Under the pieces are notes generated by a model. The model ran no database searches and was not told where the DNA came from. It was given only the letters and a program-made list of their open reading frames with translations. Positions 22,701 through 33,041 of a DNA stretch of 64,000 nucleotides are shown piece after piece. Source of the DNA: Takakia lepidozioides (taxonomy: Eukaryota; Streptophyta; Takakiopsida; Takakiales; Takakiaceae); assembly GCA_030704615.1 (NCBI GenBank), contig CM060731.1, positions 24,740,001 through 24,804,000 on the forward strand. The letters run 5' to 3'. Within the stretch, counting starts at the first letter, position 1. Each line of letters starts with the position of its first letter. The position numbers and the translations under genes were made by a program.

Positions 22701-25480
22701 TGGACAGTGGACCCCCCAACCCTAAATGGGAAGTTAGAAATATTGGGCATCCATGTTTCTCCCCATTGGCTCCGTGATTTCCAGACTTTGCGGCCACATG
22801 AATGATGGGATTCTTGTGGTTGAGTACATGATGTTTGAGTAGTGGTATGGGGGTGGGGTAAGTCGTATCCAGGTGGGGACCCCACCCGGATTGTGTCCAT
22901 GTTCCCAGTGCCATGTGCTCCTCCTCCGTCGCATTGGGCGCGTGACTACAGTTCATACAAAAGACAAAATACAAATATTTGGTAGGAAAGAAATCAGTGG
23001 TAAGTTGTATCATCATTTCCTTTCAAGCCGCCCATACCTACCAGCATGCTTGACATGACTTTAAACCACCATGATGGAGATTCATGATGGAGTTTCATTG
23101 GAAAATTGTTGGAAAATTGTCCTCTTCGAGGAAAACACTCATGCAGGCATCAATCAAAGTGCAGAAATGAGGCTCCAGCAGCACAATAAAACGTCTACAT
23201 TTGTGCTACATAAATAAACTACACTTCAGAATTGAAGATGAGAAGATCTTCCTGAAAACCTCTAAGAATCCAAGCCACATAGAGAGCAAACATGTAGACG
23301 TGTAGTAGAAGACAGGGTAGTCTGAGGAGCAATGCAAAACCCTGAAACCAATAACCAATGTACATCTTTAGCATGAATCCAACACTCAAGATAACCACTT
23401 GAGCTACAGGAGGGAACAGACATGACAAGAAACTCATCGAGAAAGAAAAATTAAGGAAGTTTTCTTTTTACATCCGGAGAGCTTGCAGAGCTTACTGCTC
23501 AGCGCAGCACCCATTGAGGGGACGATGAACATTGAACAAATGGACCCAGGATCACCATGGTTGTGAGGACAAAGCACATACACCCAACCACTGACCTGGC
23601 TGCTCAAAGAAAGTTTTAACATCCATTGAAATGAAACAATTGTGAGGCGGTTAATGTAAACCAAAGAGAGAAGGCCTTCCCCCTGTAATTACTTGTCTTT
23701 GGCAGGATGCATGGCTGCCCAGCTTGGACTTAAGACATTGCCTCAGAAAGCTGTCGTCTTCCCCAGAAGATCAACAACAACGGCGGGGAATTGAGCCTGG
23801 TAAAGGTAGACAAGCCTAAGGAGAATATTGACAGTGGGGACTGATAATAGCCTAGTATCCCATTATACCCTCGCAAGGCAGGTTCCAAAGAGTGGATACT
23901 CACCTTCTTATAATGATTTGGCTGAACCTTAAATGTGTATCAAAGATACTACTTGCAGAGATGCCAAAACACAGTCTAAAAACTGTCTACCAACACAAAA
24001 GAAAACAGTTTTTTGAGTCCCATTTTGTCTTTGTTGTATATTTTTGGCGCTGAGCCATACATGAGTATTATTTGGCACATACGTATATTCAGGACATCAC
24101 AATCCTCCATTTCCTGTCAGCAGCTGCACAACACATAGAATTGCAGTTACTATGTACTGTACCAAAACTGCAAGGGAACAGATAAATTACTGTAATACTG
24201 TCTTTCATCAGCTTGTTTCATCACTCAAATCATTCAGCAATAATTTCATCGATGCAAACTCTTACTAGTCACCCATTGAAAGCTGGATTGTAACAGAAAT
24301 ATCACATACAGCAGTTTGGTATAGAACATTTCCCAAGAGATCAAACCGTCCAGGATTGCAGATAACAAGTTATTAATAAGCCATCAAATTAGATTTCTTT
24401 AGATTGCCCAAAGCAAGTAATGCACTTTAGTTGAAAGCACGGACCTCCTTGGTTCTACTGAAACGGGCTTTGACATTGGCAATGAACTCCTGAGTGCTGG
24501 CTCTTTGTACCAAACTTGCACTTTGTGTTGCTAACTTCTGTTCATGACAACGGTGCATCCAACAACAGAAAAGGGCACCACAAATGTTAGCCTGTTGTCA
24601 TGGTAAGGCCATGTGGGGGTGTTCAGAAATTGGAAGGCCCACAACCCATTTCCTCCCGACTAGAGGCTTTGTGGATTGAGTGTCCTTCCCCTCTCCTTCA
24701 AACGCTCCCCTGAAAAATCCTTCATATCTCCATAACCAAGCACAGTACACTCATCTAGATAATCTGGAGGGCGACTAAGATGCGTTTTGATCAATCAGAC
24801 TACTGATCAATCTGTGCAAAATTACTTGTCATCTGCTAACCATATGATACGAAAATGAAAGGGTATGCCACAATTTAACACACAAAACACTACTGACATT
24901 CATACAAGCTTCCACACAGGATCCACCACCAAAGATAATGGATCACCTGAACACAAACTTGTCACAGGGCCCAGTCTGGTAGCCCTTTGGGCGGTCGAGC
25001 TTGCAACCTTGTTAGAAAGATCATAAGCCGGAATAAAATCTGTGATAGTGTTGTACCTCTAGCTTATTCCATGGAGGAAAGATGATTGCAAGGGCCCCAT
25101 AATTTTTTCCCATAAGGAAACAGGGACAGCAAGAGCCCAAAACTCACAGCCATAAGTGGCAGCAGGGATGACAACTGAGTGGAAGAGCCATTTTCAAGTT
25201 GGGAGTAATTTTTTGCATTTAGCCTGAAGGCGAATGGCGGCAGCCTTGCCCTTCATCAGTCTGTCAGTAGTGGTTGATGCAACTGAATTTGGGTGAGTAA
25301 ATAACCAGACCCAAATATGAGTATGATATCACAACCTCAATCTCTTGCTGGTTGCAGAGATATCTCTGATCAGCGAGGCCATTGAAAACACGGATGGGAA
25401 GCTCAAGAGCTTACGAGACAAACTGGAAAGTTTACAACGTCCAGAAAAGAAACGTCCTATCATCCATGGGAGCTTGTGGG
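19780..25480. other. Gene-poor repeat-rich region
   Basis: No gene recognised on either strand. It includes a CTACTACTAACTAG-type low-complexity patch at 20960-21050. Open frames up to about 140 codons (20451-20867 plus; 22642-23016 minus) lack motifs and conserved-looking splice sites. Confidence 0.45.
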
Positions 25481-25487
25481 ACAAACA

Positions 25488-25760
25488 AATGAAATGGTAC
25501 TTGTAACGTCCACGAAAAGCTCAAAAAGCTTGTGTGATAAGAGAAAGCATGAAACAAGTAACAGAGAGGCGCCCTCCACAAGCAACACAAAAACAGCTAT
25601 AGGTCGAGGGTTTGCCTAAGAATCAACACCTCGTGCAGGTATGCAGCTAAGCATTTCTGATCCTCATAATGGAAGACGTCTGTGAGAGATTGGGTAACTT
25701 GGAATAGACAATAGGAAGAAAGCAGGATACAAAGAAAAAAGAGGGCCCCTGAACAAGCAG
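25488..25760 (-). repeat. LINE-like tail repeat, copy 1
   Basis: On the minus strand it ends AAGCTTTTTGAGCTTTTC, GGACGTTACAAGTACCATTTCATTTG, the same tail as the copy at 25950-26230. Upstream both copies encode a similar peptide (TQSLTDVFHYEDQKCLAAYL here), so the similarity is at both DNA and protein level. The AAGCT(N)GAGCTT core forms a small hairpin. The class of element is not established. Confidence 0.6.
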
Positions 25761-25949
25761 CCTGAAAAGTACAATTCAACTTCACAAGATTCTCAAAAAA
25801 GGAGAGCCTCATGTAGCTATGCCGCAAGACCTGTGTGAGGAGTTGTCTCTTCATAAACAGTAGCGGCCTTGAATTTCATAATAGAGAAGACAAGGGTTGG
25901 GATGCTGGAACACAAAGAATAAAGAGAAGGAACAGAGAAACTTGGAGAA

Positions 25950-26230
25950 ATGAAATGAAACGAAATGAAAATGGTACTTTATAACATCCGTGGAAAGCTC
26001 AAACAGCTTATGGGACAAGAGAAAGCAAGAAACAAGGAAGATAGAGGGGCCCTCCACAAGCAGCCCTAAAACAACTATTGCTCAAGGGATCGTCTAAGAG
26101 TCAACGCCTCATGGAGATATCCTGCTAAGCATTCCTGATCCTCGTAATGGAAGACCTTTGTGAGAGATTGGGTATCTTGGAACAGACAAGAGAATAGAAA
26201 GAAACTTAACAACATCAACAGAGGGCCACA
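25950..26230 (-). repeat. LINE-like tail repeat, copy 2
   Basis: Direct repeat of the previous segment about 460 bp away, same orientation. On the minus strand it reads peptide TQSLTKVFHYEDQECLAGYL, then a GC-rich GGGCTGCTTGTGGAGGGCCC, then CATAAGCTGTTTGAGCTTTC and a (CATTT)-rich terminus. Further diverged tails are at about 31999-32060 (-) and 38740-38850 (+). Confidence 0.6.
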
Positions 26231-26529
26231 AGGGCCCATGAGACAGAACAACACACCAATAACAACTTCAAAATACATCAAGTGTCGCCCAGGGGTGAAG
26301 AGCCAGGGAAAAAGAAAAGAAAAACAGTCGGCAAGCTTGAAGAGAGTCACTACAATTGTGAGGGTGAGGCACAAGGAATGCATTACCATGGACCATGGGG
26401 CATGGTAAGACAGCAGATAGGGCTTTTCCCAGTTTACTGGAGTCCAGTGGTGGATATTGAGTTTCTTCAGTGGTTTTGGCTCCAAATCGTCTGTATCTGT
26501 ATATGAAATATCATATCATAAACCCCTAA

Positions 26530-28160
26530 TCAAAGCCATTTAAAGGGAAAACCTTCCTGCAAGTATGGACTCAAATGAAAATGAGGTAGAAGGATAAAGT
26601 TCTTCGCAAGGGATGGGAACACAGCATTGAGATCGCTGACCTGATGATGGATCAAATTAGGGAACTCACGAAAACCCATTGAGTGCATGCCGACCTTAAA
26701 GTTTTTTCTTGCATCTGCCACGACACTCCAGAGGCATACCACAGCAAATAAGTGAAGGCACTTCAGCCAGGCAGAATTACCTACTTTCAGGCCCATCCTC
26801 AAAACCCTCACAGCATTTGAATCAACATGTTCAAAAGCGATCCACCTTCCTTCTTTCTTCATTCATTAGTAGGATCTCAGGGCTGGCCTTCACAAGGCTC
26901 TTTTCATAATTACACAAAGTAGGAGTTGCTCTAAACCACCATTCAGGTTCTTTATCCGGTTTCTGCGAGGTTAGACTGCTCTGAAGGCTTTGATCTGTAA
27001 GAACTACCTGAAGTACGGACAAGGCAGCATTATCAGTGAAGCAGACCTTGTTTCCTAAGCCCCCAACTTCCGTTTTAAGTGTGCTCGTATTACTCACATT
27101 GATGAATATTCGAGTCACGTTGATGGATGTTGCTAATGTCGCGTATGGCATGACTGCATGGTTGAACATTGATAGGTGCCTGCTGCCCAGATTTTTACAC
27201 TCAGATATATGTGGGTCAGTGATTGCTACTACAATTACAATGACAACAACCGAATTTGTGCCTGAAAGTCTTGCTGGTTCTGGCACTTTTGCTGCGTGCA
27301 TCACCTTGTAGTCTGCCAGCTGGAGATTGACAGCTGAGTTGCATTCACATGGTATGTTGATGCATTGCTGAATAACTATTCTAAGTGCATAGCACACATT
27401 GTCGTGAATGACTGCGAGCAGTCATAGCATCCATCTTTAACACCATCTCATATGACAACCATTGACCATTTCCATGTAGAACCAGACATCCACGCTATGG
27501 GTAGTGGCTATATTAGAAAATAAGTGTTTCAGGTTGCTCTGCAATGCATGATCCAAGAAGACTGATGCTTTGCACTGACAAGCACACCCAGTCCAAATGC
27601 TGGACATAGCTTTTAGGCATGCTTTCAGGTACAGGCTCACTGTTGTACATGGTGTCCAGAGTCTAAGCCAGCTACTAAGCCTGGCCTTCTGGTCACACAT
27701 CACTGTTTTTAAGACATCCTGGAACCATGGACCTGAAAGATGTCCAAACAATATTTGGAGTTTTGGTGCATCCAACAAAGCCAAGGGCTTTAATGTGGAT
27801 ATCCACTACCGCCATAGACCTGATACTTGATACGGCAATACCTATACCTGGATTTGGTTTTGATTGTGGGAGTGGGTGTGCCTGACAAAGAAGCAGCAAA
27901 TAATGCTTATATGACTTGTGCCCATCCTGTGTAAGACAGTTATGCTTAATGTTTTCTTGGACCGTCAAGAGCTTGCCACATTTGGAGGTCTGTGGCTGTG
28001 GAGTAGTAGAGAGACGAAAAAAAGGAAGCAGCTCCCAAGGGCCAGTTGCCATAACTCTTTCGCCAGCTAGAGACAGCACGATTTACAGCTGCGCCTGATC
28101 TGATTACTAATCAGACAAAAGTCTTGGAGGATAAGTTCCTGTGAGACCCAAACTTCCAGT
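26530..28160. other. No recognisable gene
   Basis: The minus strand has open frames of 110-188 codons (26831-27397, 27437-27784, 27693-28079). They overlap in different frames and show no domain I recognise, so they may be decayed coding or repeat sequence. I cannot support a gene. Confidence 0.4.
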
Positions 28161-28176
28161 CCTTGTAATGGATAGA

Positions 28177-30402
28177 TTGTACTCATAAGACGTTGTTTGC
28201 CGTAGCCTTGTGGCCATTGACCCCGCGCCCAGTTTGAGCGGGAACAAAAGGGACAGAACCTACCTCTGTCAGGGGCTGATGTTGGTAGTAAGACTTACCT
28301 CCATATAAAGAATTAATCCGGGTTTTCCAGATATCCTCTAGAAATCCCTTCACACAAGCATCAATCTGCTGTGTGTGATTTGCCCAAAAACTAGGCCTCA
28401 GGAGGGCCTGGGCTTTTGGCTCAGCCTCGAGACTTTCAAAGTTGGTAAACAGGGGTACAGGCACAATTCCCTTAATAGATTTGAAGAGATCGTCTCTTTG
28501 TTGAGAGAACCCCGGACAGTGTATCAGAAAATGAATACTGTCTTCAGATTGCCCACACAACGGGCAATTGCACTCTCCCTTTCCTCTCTGCTTCTGTTTG
28601 CTGTTCAAAGGTAGGCTTCCTGCCCTGAGTTTAAATTTCAGTCTAGTGCCGAGAGTGGGTAGACCCTTGAGGTCATCCAAGCTGTCCACCCCCATGTCAC
28701 AGACTGGAAACAGGGTCAAGACTTGCGGATCCAGGTCCATGAGGATCTCTTCTACTCTCTTCTGCCAGGACTTAGCCTGTTTGACAGGGCGGTCCTGTTT
28801 CCAAGATATCAACAGGACATTTGTTGGGCATATGTTGCAGCTGACCCCACCATCTGACCTTGAATTCATCTCGTCGGGAGCTTAAGGACGGAATGCCAAA
28901 CTCACCCCGAACAGCCACATTGGCTGTTTTGGAGCATGCTGACATACACTCCTTAAGCACCCCCACTTGAATGGATTCTAGAGACTTAGCCTGGTTGGAG
29001 TTATCAACCCATATAGCAGATCCGTACTCCAAGGCAGGTCTAATAACGCGACAAAACATGGTTTTCTTAACCTCAGAGTTGACCCCTCTGCAGTGGAAAA
29101 ATTTAGTGAGCCCCAGAGCTTTGCCCTTGCCAGTTTGAACAACTTTCCGGATATGTGCATCCCAATTACAATTGGAGGAGAACTCAACGCCCAGGTAAGT
29201 GTAGGAAGGGAGGACCGGGATCTCTTGGCTACCCCACTGCCACTTAAGATCACTTCCTCCCTCTCCTCTGTCGTTGAATGCTACCACTGCACATTTGCTG
29301 ACATTAGCCTCTAGCCCCCAAAGATCAAAGTATCTCTTCGCGCAATCAATCAACTCCTGGAGATTGGTTGGAGTCTCCCCTATGCCTGCGAAGTCATCCG
29401 CAAACATAAGGGCTGGTATGGTGGTATCACCCACCCTTAACCCAAATCCCTCACTTTCCACATCCTCGAGGAGTTGATTGATGAAAACATTGAAGAGCAG
29501 AGGGGAGAGAGTACATCCTTGAGCTACACCTTGGTCTATGTCAAAGAAGTTGGACTTCTGTCCGTTAACAGTGACACAGCTTTTGGTGTGAGCATACAAG
29601 TTGTGGACAACTCTCCACATCTTTCCCTTGATCCCACAAGACCAGAGGCGGAACCATAGGCCATCTCTCCACACTGTGTCATAAGCCTTTTTGACATCCA
29701 GGAAAAAGACATAAGTGGGTTTCCCTTCTTTTTTCCTTCCCTGGATAATCTGGCTTAGAGTGAAGATATGATCCACACAGCCCCCGTTTCGCCGAAAGCC
29801 AGCTTGGCCTTCGTGGAAACAACCTCTAGACTCCAGATCAACCTCGAGACGAGTACTTATAACTCTGCAGAATGTCTTGCCAACAGCATTGAGGAGCGTG
29901 ATGCCACGGTAGTTCCCCGGTTCTTCTCTGTCACCCTTCTTGTATAGATTGACAATGACCCCCTGTCGCCAGCGAAAGGGGATCATTTCAGTCTTCCAGA
30001 TAAGGTTGAAGAGGAGAACTAGGGCCTCTATCATGGGATCGCCACCGTGCTTGATAAGCTCGTTCCACCAGCTTTATATCCATTTAAATGTTCAATTGCT
30101 TCCACAATCTCAGAAGAACTAATGGGAGCATTATAAGCCATTGAAATATACTCCAGTTCATCAGGGCTGTTTTGAATCATATGAACAGTTTTTCCAACTG
30201 TGTCCCTCCATTCAGCAGAAGACCCCTCACTGTTAGACCTAGAAGTTCTGCCAAGGATACTGTAGTGAGTTTCAAAGGTTTTGACAATGTCAACGATGAA
30301 GTCACCACTGCACCTTTAGTAGTCTTCAGCGCTTGTACTTGCTGACCGTTTTTCGGCTTGTACAAACGTTGAAGGGCCAACCAGAATTTCTATTTCTAAT
30401 TT
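28177..30402 (-). mobile_element. 5'-truncated non-LTR retrotransposon (LINE) with perfect 15-bp target duplication
   Basis: Flanked by CTTGTAATGGATAGA at 28162-28176 and 30403-30417, a perfect target-site duplication. The insert reads on the minus strand and carries the reverse transcriptase of a LINE ORF2: NYRGITLLNAVGKTFCRVI, GQAGFRRNGGCVDHIFTL, FADDFAGIGE (catalytic FADD) and a C-terminal CPLCGQSEDSIHFLIHC zinc-knuckle-like motif. The endonuclease domain is missing (5' truncation). The 3' end is CTTATGAGTACA with no poly(A). Frame breaks near 30050, near 30280 and near 28870 make it non-functional. Confidence 0.9.
28183..30034 (-). pseudogene. LINE reverse transcriptase ORF (frameshifted)
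   Basis: Two overlapping frames on the minus strand. 28772-30034 (about 420 codons) spans the fingers/palm with GITLLNAVGK, FLDVKKAYDTVW, QGCTLSPLLFNVF and FADD. 28183-28869 holds the C-terminal region with the Cys/His motif and the terminal NGHKATANNVL. A one-base loss near 28870 breaks the frame between them. A short further N-terminal piece (EIVEAIEHLNGYKAGG) is in another frame at 30040-30110. Confidence 0.85.
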
Positions 30403-30419
30403 CTTGTAATGGATAGAAT

Positions 30420-33040
30420 CAAACCCCGGCACTTTGTGATGCACATTTAGTGGTGGCAATTATACTTCGGCTTGTGCTTTGGCTTCGACATTCTGACCTG
30501 ATAAGGAGATCCGGGTCGACGAGGTGTTTTTGTAGGTGATCTGTCTTCCAAACACTTAACACGTGATTCCAAGTTGACGAGCTTTTTCTGTCACACAGCA
30601 CCAGAGATGTCAGCAGGAACCACATCATTTCCTTTTGATTTTGAGAAATATACAACTTGAAGAACCAAGAGACAGACAGCACAATCGGGGGTTATATCAC
30701 CAACAGGAAACATGGGAGAAAATGCACCAAAGTGACAGTGAAAGCGTAAGCCTCCCATCTAAATATGAAAAGCATGGGTACTATGGTTCAAACTCCAAAG
30801 GTTGCCCGTACAACCAAGCTGCTAGCAAATTTCCACTCTTCGGTGAAGAGAAAACTACTATGGAGGGCAAGCTGCCATAGATTTCAAGAACAGGGAAGAT
30901 GAGCGATCTGGACTGCTTTGCAGTGATTCAGCCATCATGTAAAATATTCAGCAAGAAAGAAGTAAGGAGAAAGAAATGGCAGAACAAAACCCAAATCGGT
31001 AGAGCAATGTCTGTTCTTGAGCACAGATGAGGCCTCTAGTTGTGGAAACAATATGGATAGAGCCCCCAGCTGTCAAAGGGATTAGGAGAGCCAGTAGAAC
31101 TGCCAGCTTTTAAGCTGATAATAGTTAAGGACTGTTCCTGCAGTCCTAATCCAGTGCATTGAAGGACCAAACCAACTGCTGGGTCAGGGCAGAGCAAGAA
31201 CATAGATTGGAACACTGTTGGTGTGAAGTAACCTAGGTTCAATCAACCACCATAAGGTGGCAAGACCCAGCTATGGGACAATTGCATGCTCCGTGTTCCT
31301 AAAATGAACAGATGATGGACTTGCCAAACACTTTCTACATAATAGCTATTAACTTCACCATTGTCAGAACTCAGACCCCATGTCTCCGAGATTATGCATT
31401 GACCTAAGCCATTCAATTGCCACTGGAAAGGTAAGATGACCTGTAATGTTTCTCTGGTACGTTCGACACCTGCATTCAAAGAAGTGAAGCGAGTCTCCAA
31501 TTTATTGTCCAAAGAGTTGAAGCAGGTTCCCATTTTGTTGTCCAAGGAACTGAAACAGGTCTCCACTTTCTCCGAGAGATCAATCTGTGTCCGACTTGTT
31601 CACCGGGAAACTGTGGTTAGGAGGAGCAGACTGGACAGAATAAAATTTTCCTGAATGCTTGGAAATTGAAATGGCATTCTGAATTACTTGGGGGTTAATT
31701 TTGATATTGCCCAGTGTACAAGGTTAGTCATGACCCTTCATCAAGCCTTACATTCAACCAGAACCCAGAAGTGGGGATTCAACTTTTCTAAATTTGGGGA
31801 GTAGTATAGATGTTTCTAGAACATACTTCTGGTAATATCATCAGTGATATGCATGAAGCCTAGATTCTTCTGCAGTCCAAACCCCCTCAACCATTCAGCC
31901 TACTAAGGCCTGAAGGTGAATGACATTTGGACATATAAGAGATTCCCCACTGTGTACTATGCACAAGGTGCTGTCAAACATCACAGCAAGAAAGAAAGAA
32001 GGAATGATGAATGAAACTTAGCGTCCACAGGAAGCTCAAAGAACTTGTAGTACAAAGCAATAAATTAGAGAGCTCTTGATATCCAAATCAGTTTATGTAA
32101 CAAGCCAATCTGAACCCAAAGACTTGGAGATGCATTGAGACTGTCGGCGGATGATTTTACAAAAAGAATAAGGATTGAATGGTTTTACTAGGTGAATATG
32201 TAGTAAGATAAGAATTGGGAAAGGACTGCAATTTAGGGGCAACCATGATGCCAGGAGCCAATCAAACAAAGCTGGAAGCTACATGGAGTTTGGCATACAG
32301 TTTACTGCTTTACTGGTATTCTCATCACAATTTGTGCTTCGAAAACAAGTTAATTCGCTTCAATTGTATCCATAAATCAGGTCCCATGAGCACAAATTTA
32401 CTTACAATCTTCTGCCACATGTCCTCAGAGCACTCATTTAGAGACTTGTGTGTTTGACAGAAGGGTGCCACTGCAGCCCTTGTTGCAGGTCCACCAGGCA
32501 TAGATGCACAGGGGGATGCAATACTCGAGTCTGTGAATCCTGGACGCAAACACTGCGAGTGCACCTGCTTCCCAACCATCATGGTGTGCACAAAGACCTC
32601 AGGATATGGTAGTTATTCCTTTCAGACAAACTTCACACATTTCAGGATCTGATAGTTTTATGATTGGTGGATGTCTTAGACTGTTCCACATAGACAAGCA
32701 CGGCGAGGAAAAATATTGCTTAGTCTTTGATTTTATACAACCTGGCACTCGTTCAATCCATGCGAACTGTCTTGCATTAGCTGCTGTGAGAAGCTTAATT
32801 TTCTATTCATCTCAGGAATTTTTAATTCCTTTGTCTATGACTCCCTCGATGTTGAGAATCTTTCTTATATCAAATCACTGATGGACCAAACGTTCTGATG
32901 GCAAATGCAGACCATTGTGACAATACTATTAGATGCTATTGCAGTGTACAAAGATGAAAGTGATACTTTCGAGGCACGAAGACAATGCAGCAAACACACA
33001 TTTCTTGTGGGTTTCAAAGTGTCCTTCAAGCCTGTCAATG
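30420..33040. other. No recognisable gene
   Basis: Includes three in-frame 33-bp repeats on the minus strand at 31468-31566 (ETCFSSLDNK / GTCFNSLDNK / ETRFTSLNAG) and a diverged LINE-like tail near 31999-32060. Nothing else could be assigned. Confidence 0.4.
31468..31566 (-). repeat. Three tandem 33-bp units encoding an 11-residue repeat
   Basis: On the minus strand the units encode ETCFSSLDNK, GTCFNSLDNK and ETRFTSLNAG, each plus one residue. The heptad-like spacing of Leu and Phe recalls coiled-coil gag or structural proteins. The frame is closed by a TGA about 35 bp upstream, so this is a fragment or part of an exon I cannot place. Confidence 0.45.
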
Positions 33041-33041
33041 T

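Noticed and set aside
26831-27397. 188-codon open frame on the minus strand as a protein gene
   Set aside because: No domain, hydrophobic/low-complexity patches, and overlapping frames on both strands; probably chance or decayed repeat.
31439-31630. A coiled-coil exon containing the 33-bp repeats
   Set aside because: The frame meets a TGA about 35 bp upstream of the repeats and no good acceptor keeps it open; reported only as a repeat.
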